DNA from: Butyrivibrio sp. YAB3001
GTDB taxonomy: Bacteria > Bacillota > Clostridia > Lachnospirales > Lachnospiraceae
Reading direction: 5' to 3'
NCBI RefSeq assembly: GCF_900112195.1
Contig: NZ_FOKR01000002.1
Span: 554,833 to 618,832 of the forward strand
DNA: 64,000 nt
A program made the translations under genes and the position numbers. Of the stretch, positions 39,670-47,908 are shown piece by piece. Position 1 is the first letter of the stretch, and the number at the start of each line of letters is the position of its first letter. Below the pieces are notes generated by a model that had not been told where the DNA came from, did no database searches, and saw nothing but the letters and a program-made list of their open reading frames with translations.

Positions 39670-40314
39670 TTATCCGAAGAAAATCTCTATTCCGATACCT
39701 ATAAGAATAAGTCCACCGATAATCTTTGCGTTACTTGCAAGCTTGGTTCCAAACTTGATTCCAAGTTTAAGGCCTGCATAACATACAACGTATGTCACAC
39801 CACCAATAATAAGGGCACTTATCAGAACCTGGATTGTTCTGTACTGAGAAATCGTGAATCCTACAGACAAAGCATCAATTGATGTGGCTATTCCCTGAAG
39901 AACCAGGAGTTTGTTGGATATAGCGCCTTCATTAGGGTCAATTCCGTATTTTTTGCACTCGGTTATTGTGCATGCCATACAGTTGTGATCTCCGGTGCAG
40001 TTTCTCTCTGCCATTTTTTCCTGAATACCTTCAATCAGCATCTTGCCTCCTATTATGGCAAGAAGTATAAGTGCGATCCAGGGAATAAACTTCTGAAATC
40101 CCGTAAAGAAATTCACAGCGTTATGGACTAAAAACCATCCGATCACAGGCATCATAAACTGAAATCCAGCGTAGCATCCGGCTATCTGTATTCGCCTCTG
40201 CCTGCTCATCTTGGAGTCTGCAAAACCATTTGCTAAAGACACAGAAAAAGCGTCCATGGCAAGGCCAAAGCCCAGCATGACACTGTTAAAAAGAAGTAAA
40301 AAATTGCCAGTCAT
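39670..40314 (-). CDS. mntP: manganese efflux pump MntP-like protein with Cys-rich loop
   Basis: A 214-residue membrane protein of the MntP (UPF0059) family, which exports Mn2+. Both halves carry the family signature: GLAMDAFSVSLANGF near residue 18 and TSIDALSVGFT near residue 145, with six helices. It is longer than E. coli MntP (188) because the central loop holds a Cys/His cluster (CTGDHNCMACTITEC, about 106-120), which is unusual and could bind metal. The start is ATG 40314, since AGGAG is 6 nt before it and directly abuts the alternative ATG at 40320. It lies 23 nt after a GGDEF gene and is surely co-transcribed with it. No Mn riboswitch (yybP-ykoY) is visible upstream. Confidence 0.88.
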   Translation of the reverse strand: MTGNFLLLFNSVMLGFGLAMDAFSVSLANGFADSKMSRQRRIQIAGCYAGFQFMMPVIGWFLVHNAVNFFTGFQKFIPWIALILLAIIGGKMLIEGIQEKMAERNCTGDHNCMACTITECKKYGIDPNEGAISNKLLVLQGIATSIDALSVGFTISQYRTIQVLISALIIGGVTYVVCYAGLKLGIKFGTKLASNAKIIGGLILIGIGIEIFFG

Positions 40315-40337
40315 TTCCATCTCCTAAAGTAAAGTGA

Positions 40338-42083
40338 TCACTGACTCAAAGAATATAACCCCAATAAATCTGTAAATGCCCTATAGTATTTAAAATGCAT
40401 CTGGTTCCACTGTACATTTTTGCCAACACTTGAAATTATCAGAATACAGTCTTTACCATCCTTATCATTAAATCTCAAAAGCACATACGAATATATTTCC
40501 AATTCTTTGAGGAAGTTTTTGACACTCTGAGCGTATGGCGGCAAGTTCTCAATCCTGTTCATGACAATAAAGTTCTGATGCCCCAGATACTTTTCTCTGG
40601 TGGAATCGCTATTTAATACGCCAAGCATAAAATCGCGTGCTTCCTGATTTCTTTCAACAGAAGAGCCTGTGGAATATCTCAGATAAAAAGGCTGTCCCAC
40701 AAAAAGAGTCAAATGCTGAAAATCAAATATTTCTGCGAATTCATCAAGCATATGCTCCAAAGTGCTGCCATTTCCGTGAAGTGTCATATCGAACATTTTA
40801 ACTATAAAATCTCCATATGACAAGTCTCGTTCATTTATTTTCCTGGCACTCTTGCGGCTATTTCGAATTGATTCCAAGGTGCCGTGCTTTTCCAGAGTAT
40901 AAAATACATACCTGTTCCTGCCTTTATCCTTGGCAGTATAAAGACAATAATCCGCAAGCATAAAAAGATCATCATAGGAATCTGCATCGTTTGGGAATGT
41001 AGCCGCGCCAATAGATACCGACAAAGTCTTGTCCTCTCCAAGATTTTTATCGGCAAAGGTTACTCTGACCAGGTTTTTAATATTTTTAAGTTTGGCACGA
41101 AGTTCCTCTTCTTCAGTAAGATGGTAAAAGACAACAAGGAATTCATCGCCGCCAAAACGACCGGCAATGCCATCATTTCCCACTTCAGATGAAATAATGT
41201 CAGCAATTTTCTTTAGTACTTCATCACCATACTGGTGCCCATAAATATCATTGACACTCTTAAAATAGTCTATATCTATTATTGCCAGCGTAGTTCCTCT
41301 GAGCCTTCTCTCATCTATCCTCTCTCTTGCGATCCTGATGATATCGGTTTTATCAACAAGCCCTGTAAGTGAATCATGCTTAATACTTGCAGCTGCCGTC
41401 TTCATCTTATTATGCCCAAGGTGAATATGCCCGACAACGCCCTCTGTTTCTTTATCATAAAAAACAAAGGCTTCTTCCAAAAGTGTATAAACCACGTTGA
41501 TATCATCATTTATAAGATTGGAATCAATCCTGACAGAAGAACGCCCTGTCTTTGATTTTATCTGCCCGATAAAGCTCTTTATGCTGCTTCGTTGTCTTCC
41601 CTTTGCACGTTTAATTAAAAGCTCCTCAAAGTCACTTAGTGAATATATTCCGGCATCAAATTCAGCCATCTCCGTGTTAAAAATATTTATGGTATCTTTT
41701 ACCGGATTATACTCAAAAAATATATCTTCAAAAAGATCCAGCTGCGCTTTATAGGCACAGTTCTGCCTTTTGACCATCTCATAGTTATCCATAAGATCAG
41801 CGATATTTACCAGTACCAGCTTTATCATATCACTGTCATTTTTATTTGAAGCCTTGACGTAATAAAGATGCCATCCTTCCTCATCAACTATTTTTGTTGG
41901 AAACCAGGTGTCATTTGCAAGCTCCAGATTCTTTATAAATGATTTTTTTACATCATCAGTAACATAACCTTCAATCGCAGTAAGTGTGTCACTCTTGAAA
42001 ATACTATATCCTTCGGCATCTGCAGAAAAAATCTGATGATTCTCTTTTGAAATCATGATCTCATGGAATGGTCCGCTCTTCAT
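40338..42083 (-). CDS. GGDEF domain protein (predicted diguanylate cyclase)
   Basis: A 581-residue soluble protein. Residues 1-220 look like sensory, possibly PAS-like, sequence (ADAEGYSIFKSD, WHLYYVKASNKND). The GGDEF domain runs about 235-400, with DSLTGLVDKTDI, IDIDYFKSVNDIYGH and the active site GRFGGDEFLV (GGDEF at 311-315). The canonical RxxD inhibitory site before it is not intact (VGNDGIAG). Residues 400-581 form a further unknown domain, possibly GAF-like (FAEIFDFQHLTLFVG). It would make c-di-GMP from two GTP. It is co-transcribed with mntP, 23 nt downstream, linking metal export and second-messenger signalling at least in expression. The leader holds a small hairpin (42113-42134). 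Confidence 0.88.
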   Translation of the reverse strand: MKSGPFHEIMISKENHQIFSADAEGYSIFKSDTLTAIEGYVTDDVKKSFIKNLELANDTWFPTKIVDEEGWHLYYVKASNKNDSDMIKLVLVNIADLMDNYEMVKRQNCAYKAQLDLFEDIFFEYNPVKDTINIFNTEMAEFDAGIYSLSDFEELLIKRAKGRQRSSIKSFIGQIKSKTGRSSVRIDSNLINDDINVVYTLLEEAFVFYDKETEGVVGHIHLGHNKMKTAAASIKHDSLTGLVDKTDIIRIARERIDERRLRGTTLAIIDIDYFKSVNDIYGHQYGDEVLKKIADIISSEVGNDGIAGRFGGDEFLVVFYHLTEEEELRAKLKNIKNLVRVTFADKNLGEDKTLSVSIGAATFPNDADSYDDLFMLADYCLYTAKDKGRNRYVFYTLEKHGTLESIRNSRKSARKINERDLSYGDFIVKMFDMTLHGNGSTLEHMLDEFAEIFDFQHLTLFVGQPFYLRYSTGSSVERNQEARDFMLGVLNSDSTREKYLGHQNFIVMNRIENLPPYAQSVKNFLKELEIYSYVLLRFNDKDGKDCILIISSVGKNVQWNQMHFKYYRAFTDLLGLYSLSQ

Positions 42084-42204
42084 CTCTGTACGTCCTCATT
42101 AACATTATGATGGAGGGAATCAATAATTTCCCTCGATGACTAAAATTACCCCATCGCAATAGTAATCATCCAGAATACGCATAATATCAACAATATTATA
42201 ATTC

Positions 42205-42242
42205 AAAAAAGCCCACTGATAAACGTAATGCAGTAGGTTTTT
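42205..42242. terminator. second hairpin terminator downstream of the structured RNA
   Basis: A 7-bp stem (CCTACTG against CAGTGGG on minus) with A/T runs on both sides, about 40 nt after the first terminator of the RNA. It insulates the GGDEF operon from the RNA transcript. Confidence 0.65.
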
Positions 42243-42281
42243 AGACTATTTATAAAGTTTTAATTAAATAAAAAAAGACAT

Positions 42282-42317
42282 TAAAAACGGGCATCCATTA
42301 TCTTAATGAACACCCGT
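42282..42317 (-). terminator. terminator of the structured RNA
   Basis: A 14-bp stem (ACGGGTGTTCATTA against TAATGGATGCCCGT, with G-U pairs), 3-nt loop and T5 on the minus strand. Confidence 0.9.
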
Positions 42318-42544
42318 CCTTAATTCTGATTTTCCAAGGGACTATTCCTCGTCTTTCTGTAGCTATCTTAAAGCTACCCTTATTTATATAAATCACACCC
42401 CTTTAGCGACTCCTTGACATTCCCTGGCTCCGATGAAGCATCGCCACCCTCGCTGTAAATGTCAGTCGCTCCGAAAACCACTGCTCGTCTTCCGTGAAGC
42501 ATACGCCACTTGGACTGCTTAGGTTTTATCTTCAATGTGATTGT
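42282..42544 (-). ncRNA. independently transcribed structured RNA, about 260 nt, family not certain
   Basis: A consensus-grade promoter (42551-42579) and a strong terminator bracket about 260 nt without a coding gene. The RNA can fold compactly. The 5' AATCACA pairs with TGTGATT. GCGACT-GACATT pairs with AATGTC...AGTCGC, enclosing GGCGATG/CATCG-GCC. GTAGCT/AGCTAC makes a 3' hairpin. It lacks the marks I know for RNase P, tmRNA, SRP RNA or T-box. The size, clostridial context and purine-rich conserved-looking blocks (GGAAGACGAGCAGTGG, GAGCCAGGGAATG) make a raiA-type RNA the first candidate to test, but this is from memory and unproven. It sits upstream of the GGDEF gene and is divergent from degV. 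Confidence 0.65.
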
Positions 42545-42550
42545 ATATAT

Positions 42551-42579
42551 AATATAGCATCTGTACCACATTTTGTCAA
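42551..42579 (-). promoter_or_regulatory. promoter of the structured RNA
   Basis: A perfect TTGACA and TATATT, 17 bp apart on the minus strand; it is the best promoter in the window. Confidence 0.8.
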
Positions 42580-42789
42580 CCACTTTAATGTCATTGTTTG
42601 TATTTTCTGACTATTTAGACATTTCCGATGTTTATGCGGATACAATTCCGATCTAAATGTATATTGGTGTCTTGCAAATCATTTTCTCACGAAATATGTA
42701 ACACAGTGCACATTTCTGTATCAACCAGCAACGTAAACTTGCCACTATTTTTTTTTTAAGGTATCATATAGTAGGATTTTAAACATTTT

Positions 42790-42818
42790 TTGATTAAGAA
42801 TCAAAGAATGGATAATAT
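42790..42818 (+). promoter_or_regulatory. promoter of the degV family gene
   Basis: TTGATT and TAATAT, 17 bp apart; the predicted leader is only about 15 nt. Confidence 0.55.
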
Positions 42819-42839
42819 AATTACTATGAAAGGAAAATT

Positions 42840-43727
42840 ATGGAAGATTTTATTTTAAGTTGCTGCTCTACTGCTGATCTTGAACAGCAACATTTTGAAA
42901 AACGCAATATAAAATATGTTTGTTTTCATTTCCAATTAGATGGAAAGGATTATCCTGATGACCTCGGCAAATCCATTTCATTCAAAGAATTCTATAACAG
43001 CATGGCAAATGGAGCCATGACTCAAACTTCTCAGGTAAGTGTAGGAGAATACATCGAATATTTCGAACCTTTCCTCAAGGAAGGCAAGGATATCCTTCAT
43101 CTCACATTAAGTTCAGGCATCTCAGGCACATTAAATTCAGCTATCATCGCCAGAAACCAGTTAAAAGAAAAATATCCGGACAGAAAGCTTTATGTTGTTG
43201 ATTCACTTGCTGCTTCAGCAGGATTTGGACTTCTTATGTACAAGCTTGCAGATTTAAGAGACGAAGGCATGAGCATCGACGCCCTGTATCAATGGGCAGT
43301 TGACCACAGACTTGAATGTCAGCATTGGTTCTTTGTATCTGACCTCAAATACCTGGTAAGAGGCGGTCGTGTTTCCAAGGTTGCAGGCGCAATAGGAAAT
43401 GTACTTAACATCTGTCCTCTCTTAAACGTAGATTATCAGGGAAGACTTATAGTAAGAGCCAAAGTCAGAAGAAAGAGCGCTGTTATGAAAGCCACAGTCG
43501 ATAAAATGGCTGAACTTGCAGAAAACGGTCTTGATTATGCAGATGATTGCTTTATCTCTAATTCAGACTGCTACGATGACGCAAGAGCTGTTGCAGATCT
43601 TATTGAAGAAAGATTTCCAAACCTCAAAGGAAAAGTTGAGATATTCAGTATCGGTACTACTATCGGAAGCCATACAGGCCCAGGTACTGTAGCACTCTTC
43701 TTCTGGGGAAAACAGAGAGTTGATTAA
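42840..43727 (+). CDS. DegV family fatty-acid-binding protein
   Basis: A 295-residue DegV protein. The family binds long-chain fatty acids; FakB members present them to the kinase FakA. Seen: ILSCCSTADL at the N-terminus in place of the usual I.TDS.-D., MTQTSQVSVGEYIEYF (the substrate loop), LHLTLSSGISGTLNSA (lipid headgroup-binding Ser region), VVDSLAASAGFGLL, LKYLVRGGRVSKVAGAIGNVLNICPLL and the end GTTIGSHTGPGTVALFFWGK. Length is normal (280-295). AAAGGA precedes ATG. It is a single gene with its own promoter and a strong shared terminator. No fakA is in the window. Confidence 0.93.
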   Translation: MEDFILSCCSTADLEQQHFEKRNIKYVCFHFQLDGKDYPDDLGKSISFKEFYNSMANGAMTQTSQVSVGEYIEYFEPFLKEGKDILHLTLSSGISGTLNSAIIARNQLKEKYPDRKLYVVDSLAASAGFGLLMYKLADLRDEGMSIDALYQWAVDHRLECQHWFFVSDLKYLVRGGRVSKVAGAIGNVLNICPLLNVDYQGRLIVRAKVRRKSAVMKATVDKMAELAENGLDYADDCFISNSDCYDDARAVADLIEERFPNLKGKVEIFSIGTTIGSHTGPGTVALFFWGKQRVD

Positions 43728-43728
43728 T

Positions 43729-43780
43729 AAAAAGAAGGTTGTTTTTTACTCACAAGGTGAGCTGAAAACAACCTTCTTTA
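43729..43780. terminator. bidirectional terminator between degV and the HPr-like gene
   Basis: A 15-bp stem (AAAGAAGGTTGTTTT against AAAACAACCTTCTTT) with an inner CTCAC/GTGAG pairing; it serves the convergent genes on both strands. Confidence 0.92.
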
Positions 43781-43797
43781 TTATGCATATAAACTTT

Positions 43798-44043
43798 TTA
43801 GCCTATAAGCAACTGATGTGAACCATAACTGTCGATAAGATCAGTAATCTTCTTATCATCACCAATTACAGTAACATCAAGTGGTTTAAATAAATTTAGT
43901 GATAATAAACCTACGATTGACTTTCCGTCAATGTAGCTGTGTCCATCCTGAACATCAATCTCACAGGATGACTTTGAGTTCATGTTAATGAACTGCACGA
44001 TCTGGGATTTACACCCCAATGAAACCTTTACTTCTTTTCTCAT
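43798..44043 (-). CDS. HPr-family protein lacking the phosphorylated His (Crh-like)
   Basis: An 81-residue HPr-fold protein. In PTS phosphocarriers the N-terminal motif GIHARPA carries the His phosphorylated by enzyme I. Here the aligned stretch is VSLGCKSQIVQFIN, with no His and a shortened loop. The second HPr hallmark is kept: IDGKSIVGLLSLNLFKPLDVTV, where Ser42 matches Ser46, the site of HPr kinase. This combination (no His15, Ser46 kept) is that of Bacillus Crh, a CcpA co-regulator of carbon catabolite repression. It therefore cannot act as a normal PTS carrier. It has its own promoter and GAGGG site and converges with degV. Confidence 0.8.
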   Translation of the reverse strand: MRKEVKVSLGCKSQIVQFINMNSKSSCEIDVQDGHSYIDGKSIVGLLSLNLFKPLDVTVIGDDKKITDLIDSYGSHQLLIG

Positions 44044-44091
44044 TTCTATCCCTCTCTCATAAGACGCAGACTCATGCTTGCGACAGAGATT

Positions 44092-44120
44092 ATGATAACA
44101 CTTTGTGAACGAAATGTGAA
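44092..44120 (-). promoter_or_regulatory. promoter of the HPr-like gene
   Basis: TTCACA and TATCAT, 17 bp apart on the minus strand; a second TTCACA lies inside the spacer. Confidence 0.6.
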
Positions 44121-44187
44121 CGGTTTAAATTATTAAAAAATTATAAATTTAACAATTAATAGTTTCCGTGAAACCGCTTACAGTGCC

Positions 44188-45849
44188 TTATTCCGAATAC
44201 ACCCGTTTGATTAATCGTTTCTGAAAATCATTCTCAGGCATCGGGTTGTCATACAAAAAACCTTGTGCATAGTGACATCCAACGCTCTTTAACAAGTCAA
44301 CCTGCTCAGGCTTTTCTACCCCCTCTGTGAGCACTTTAATATTTAATTCTTCAGCCATTCTGACAATATTTTTCAAAACGATTTCATCATTTTCGCTCAC
44401 ACTCTCATTATTGATAAAAGACCTGTCGATTTTTATCACATTTACAGGGAAATCCCTTAAGCTCGAAAGTGATGAATAGCCCGTTCCGAAATCATCTATT
44501 GCAGTATCTATACCTTTTTCTTTTAACGAAATCAAAAAATTAGTCATAAGGAGACGCTCATCTTCATTAGCTGTCTCAGTAACTTCAATCTGAATCCATT
44601 TTCTGTCAATGCCCGTTTCATCTATAATCCTGACAATTTCTCTTGCCAGATGACTGAAATTTAAGTCCCTCCTTGAGAAATTAACCGAAACAGGCACAGG
44701 TTCAATCCCATTTTCCTTCCATCCCTTGATAAATTCACAGGTCTTTTTCAAAACATAAAGATCAAGTGTCGCCACCATTCCTTCCTGCTCAAGAATCGGA
44801 ATAAATTCTGCCGGATATAATACTATGCCATTGCAAAACCATCTCACAAGTGACTCTGCGCCGATAAGTTCTCCTGTGAACAAATCCACTTTAGGCTGAA
44901 GGTATATTCTAAATTCATCATTTGCAAGTGCTTCCTCGTACCTGTCCTCTATCTGTTTTTGGCGATAAATACGTGTGCTCATGGCCTTATTTACAAAAAC
45001 ATACGGCTTGTTAGCAACATTTTTAGCATAGCTAAGGGCCATACCTGCCCTCGAAATAAGCTGTCCCGGCTCTTTTAAGGATTCATCCACCGCATAAACT
45101 CCGATTACCGCTGCAATATGAAGTTCTTCTCTCTTACCGTTTTTTATCCCATAAACCGGAACAGAAGAAAGAAAATCCAAAAATTCCCTGGTTCTCTCTT
45201 TTTTTATAAGGGCAGTATAATTGTCTCCTCCAAAATGCGCCACCATCTCACCCTTATCGCAAAAGGCTTTCAGCTTCTTAGCATAGCGCTTCATTATTTC
45301 ATCGCCCTCTGAGAGTCCATATCTCCTACTGATGAGCCCATAGCTTTTCAAATTAAAATAAAAAGCATCATACCCCATTATCTCCCTGCTCTCAAAGAGC
45401 TTTGTGGCATAAGCAATAAACCCGCCGGAATTTGGAAGTCCGGTCAGATACTGGGTAAGTGCGCTGTCCTTCACCGCCTTTTCTAAAAGAAACCTTTCCA
45501 TATGAATGATCAAAATATCCATCACTATGGCAAAGCTCTTATATTCTTCTTCATTCCAGCTTTTTCCATCATAAAGATAAATGTTGTAGGTAACTGTTTT
45601 CTTACCGGCAACATTATGCTTAAACAGATAGTCAGGAGCCTCTTTTTCCTGCACAGGGCCAAATAGTGGAATAACTACATCGGGCTCTCCTGCCTGGTCT
45701 GACTCCTTAAAAAATGAAATTACAGCTACGATAGAGCGAAGTGAATACTCTTTGGATATATCAGATAACGCTCCGGGTGATATTTCCGGTGTTAGTTCTT
45801 CTTCAGACAATATCTGAACAAAGTTAGCAAAGCTTCTTTCAAATGTCAT
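44188..45849 (-). CDS. degenerate GGDEF plus EAL domain protein (predicted c-di-GMP phosphodiesterase)
   Basis: A 553-residue soluble protein. Residues 1-130 are an uncharacterised, possibly GAF-like, sensor. The GGDEF domain (about 130-290) has GGDNY at 207-211 instead of GGDEF, so cyclase activity is unlikely, though it may still bind GTP. The EAL domain (about 305-545) keeps the catalytic set: GAESLVRW (ESL variant, 332-334), VNFSRRDL, EVTETANED, AIDDFGTGYSSLS, VIKIDRSF, TEGVEKPEQ and YAQGFLYDNPMP. It should hydrolyse c-di-GMP to pGpG. GGGGA precedes ATG by 8 nt. It is a single gene and may counteract the GGDEF protein at 40338-42083. Confidence 0.88.
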   Translation of the reverse strand: MTFERSFANFVQILSEEELTPEISPGALSDISKEYSLRSIVAVISFFKESDQAGEPDVVIPLFGPVQEKEAPDYLFKHNVAGKKTVTYNIYLYDGKSWNEEEYKSFAIVMDILIIHMERFLLEKAVKDSALTQYLTGLPNSGGFIAYATKLFESREIMGYDAFYFNLKSYGLISRRYGLSEGDEIMKRYAKKLKAFCDKGEMVAHFGGDNYTALIKKERTREFLDFLSSVPVYGIKNGKREELHIAAVIGVYAVDESLKEPGQLISRAGMALSYAKNVANKPYVFVNKAMSTRIYRQKQIEDRYEEALANDEFRIYLQPKVDLFTGELIGAESLVRWFCNGIVLYPAEFIPILEQEGMVATLDLYVLKKTCEFIKGWKENGIEPVPVSVNFSRRDLNFSHLAREIVRIIDETGIDRKWIQIEVTETANEDERLLMTNFLISLKEKGIDTAIDDFGTGYSSLSSLRDFPVNVIKIDRSFINNESVSENDEIVLKNIVRMAEELNIKVLTEGVEKPEQVDLLKSVGCHYAQGFLYDNPMPENDFQKRLIKRVYSE

Positions 45850-46003
45850 CTAGACTTTCCCCACATTTATATAGAACACCAATAGAAACAAAAGAGAAAT
45901 CAGTTTTTTTGCGTACAAATAATGCATCTGCCGTTTAATGTATATAGATATAATATACTTTTTTTCGATAAAAAGAAACAAGAAAGAGCGTCAATAGTGG
46001 TAC

Positions 46004-46044
46004 AAAAATAGCTGTGATCAAATGATAATCATTTAATCACAGCC
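46004..46044 (-). terminator. terminator of the HU gene
   Basis: A long stem (GCTGTGATTAAATGA against TCATTTGATCACAGC), then TATTTTTG on the minus strand. Confidence 0.9.
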
Positions 46045-46076
46045 ACTTTATTTTAAATGTCTAACGAAGAAATGAA

Positions 46077-46355
46077 TTATTTCTTGTTTACAAGATCCTT
46101 AAGAGCCTTACCAGCCTTAAACTTAGGTGCTACTGATGCAGGAATCTTAATTGCTTCGCCAGTCTGAGGATTCTTACCTGTTCTAGCTGCTCTCTTTGTT
46201 GTCTCGAATGTACCGAAGCCTACGAGCTGAACTTTGCCTTTCTTCTTAAGCTCCTTTGTAACTGTCTCTGTGAATGCATTGAGTGCTGCAGCAGCATCCT
46301 TCTTAGAAAGGCCAGCTTCCTTTGCAATTGCATCAATAAGTTCTGTCTTGTTCAT
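46077..46355 (-). CDS. hup: HU family DNA-binding protein
   Basis: A 92-residue nucleoid protein of full HU length. The N-terminus MNKTELIDAIAKEAGLSKKDAA forms the helical dimer body. The signature VGFGTFETTKRAARTGKNPQTGE includes the DNA-binding beta arm, and FKAGKALKDLVN is the C-terminal helix. HU dimers bend and compact DNA and help replication and transcription. GGAGG stands 9 nt before ATG. The promoter (46397-46425) and terminator make it a strong single-gene unit. Confidence 0.97.
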   Translation of the reverse strand: MNKTELIDAIAKEAGLSKKDAAAALNAFTETVTKELKKKGKVQLVGFGTFETTKRAARTGKNPQTGEAIKIPASVAPKFKAGKALKDLVNKK

Positions 46356-46396
46356 TTAATTTCCCTCCAAAAAGAAATATTTTTCTTACATTGCCC

Positions 46397-46425
46397 ATTC
46401 TACCACTATTTTATGCACATAACAA
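46397..46425 (-). promoter_or_regulatory. promoter of the HU gene
   Basis: TTGTTA and TAGAAT, 17 bp apart on the minus strand, about 40 nt before the ATG. Confidence 0.65.
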
Positions 46426-46518
46426 CATAAAAATGCCGAAAAATACGCAAAAAACTCAAATTGTAACAAATTTTTTAGCTGATTTATCGAATTTCTTCGT
46501 TTATAATACAGTTTTACA

Positions 46519-47778
46519 TCACAAAATTTCCTGGAATCCCGGTCTGTATAGATGTCTCGGAATACCATCAACCATGATCGGACCTACATCGCCCTGGATA
46601 AGAGGTCTTACATAAGTAATAAATTCATTAGTTACATATGTGCCGTCCTTGTTGATCCACTCTCTTGGAACTGTACGCTCATCATTGGCAATCTTGTGAA
46701 CATCCTTAACCTCTGTACCTGCCTGATAAGGATCATCTGATAATCTCTCAATGACTACCATCTTTCCGCTGTCGCCTTCATCAGCAGCCTTCATGGCAGC
46801 ACCACCAACTTCATAGGCCTCAAGGATATCAACTCGTGATGCACAGTGGCTTGCAGCTCTCTGAAGAGTTGAAAGCTCGATAGCACGAGTCTTACATCCA
46901 CATTCCTGTGCAACAACGTCACAGAGATATCTGGCTGTTCCTGTAAGCTGCTTGTGACCAAATGCATCAACATATTCGATGTTATTGCCAAGTTCGCTGA
47001 CATACTTGCCATCTTTTGTTCTGATACCCTCAGAAACTGCTACTACGATAGATGCCTTATTCTTAAGAAGTCCTTTGATTTTCTTAATGAATGCATCCAT
47101 ATCAAAAGGAAGCTCAGGAAGGTAAATAGCATCAGGTCCATCACAGTCTTCGCCCTTTGCAAGAGCTGTAGCGCCTGTAAGCCATCCTGCGTTTCTTCCC
47201 ATTACTTCTACAATAATAACCTGTCCGTTACTTGTTTCAAGTGACCAGCTGTCTCTGATAATTTCCTTTACAGAGGTTCCTATATATTTTGCTGCTGAAC
47301 CGTAACCAGGTGTATGGTCTGTAAGTGCAAGGTCATTATCTATTGTCTTGGGGCAACCAACAAATCTGATATCTGATCCTGTAATAATGGCATAATCAGA
47401 TAGTTTTTTGATAGTATCCATTGAATCATTTCCACCGATGTAAATGAAACAATCGATCTCAAGTTTAACAAGAATCTCAAAGATCTTTTCGTAAATTTCT
47501 TTGCTCTCAAAAATCTCAGGAAGCTTATATCTGCATGATCCCAGATAAGCTGAAGGTGTTCTCTTTAAAAGCTCGATATCAAGACCGCTCTGAATGTGAT
47601 CAGCAAGATCTACATATCTGCCTTCCATAAGTCCCTGAACGCCATGGATCATGCCATATACCTTCTGGTATCCACGATCGATCGCAGTTCTGTAAACTCC
47701 GGCAAGAGATGAATTGATAGCTGCTGTAGGGCCTCCCGATTGTCCTACAATTACGTTTCTTTTCTTTTTTTGTACCAT
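46519..47778 (-). CDS. PPi-type 6-phosphofructokinase
   Basis: A 419-residue phosphofructokinase. The glycolytic step fructose-6-P to fructose-1,6-bisphosphate normally uses ATP. Here the two deciding residues indicate pyrophosphate: GGNDSMDT (115-122) has Asp118 where ATP enzymes have Gly (GGDGS), and CPKTIDNDL (142-150) has Lys144 where ATP enzymes have Gly (GTIDND). Other core motifs are GQSGGPTAAIN (12-22), TPGYGSAAKY, VMGRNAGWLTG and TLQRAASHCA-like near the sugar site. PPi use makes the step reversible and saves ATP. The gene is monocistronic, with a good promoter and a LacI-type palindrome upstream; AAAGGGG precedes ATG. Confidence 0.92.
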   Translation of the reverse strand: MVQKKKRNVIVGQSGGPTAAINSSLAGVYRTAIDRGYQKVYGMIHGVQGLMEGRYVDLADHIQSGLDIELLKRTPSAYLGSCRYKLPEIFESKEIYEKIFEILVKLEIDCFIYIGGNDSMDTIKKLSDYAIITGSDIRFVGCPKTIDNDLALTDHTPGYGSAAKYIGTSVKEIIRDSWSLETSNGQVIIVEVMGRNAGWLTGATALAKGEDCDGPDAIYLPELPFDMDAFIKKIKGLLKNKASIVVAVSEGIRTKDGKYVSELGNNIEYVDAFGHKQLTGTARYLCDVVAQECGCKTRAIELSTLQRAASHCASRVDILEAYEVGGAAMKAADEGDSGKMVVIERLSDDPYQAGTEVKDVHKIANDERTVPREWINKDGTYVTNEFITYVRPLIQGDVGPIMVDGIPRHLYRPGFQEIL

Positions 47779-47850
47779 TAACCCCTATCCCCTTTCAACA
47801 AAATTATAGTTACTTCGCATTCCTATGTAGTAATAAATAATACTCTTTAT

Positions 47851-47879
47851 ATTATATTCAAAAAAACGTACAGTGTCAC
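47851..47879 (-). promoter_or_regulatory. promoter of the PPi-PFK gene
   Basis: GTGACA and TATAAT, 17 bp apart on the minus strand; leader about 65 nt. Confidence 0.7.
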
Positions 47880-47887
47880 TAAATTTT

Positions 47888-47901
47888 CTAAAACGTTTTC
47901 G
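47888..47901. promoter_or_regulatory. LacI-family-type palindrome upstream of the PFK promoter
   Basis: CGAAAACGTTTTAG has the A-rich arms around a central CG typical of LacI/CcpA-family operators. It lies 8 bp upstream of the -35 box, between PFK and the end of the next gene. It deviates from the cre consensus at the outer positions. Confidence 0.3.
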
Positions 47902-47908
47902 CGAAATA

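Noticed and set aside
40315..42200. Manganese riboswitch (yybP-ykoY) controlling mntP
   Set aside because: Only a small hairpin at 42113-42134 is seen in the operon leader; no conserved riboswitch core was found.
42380..42583. 67-codon minus-strand open frame
   Set aside because: It coincides with the structured RNA and its start lies upstream of the predicted transcription start.
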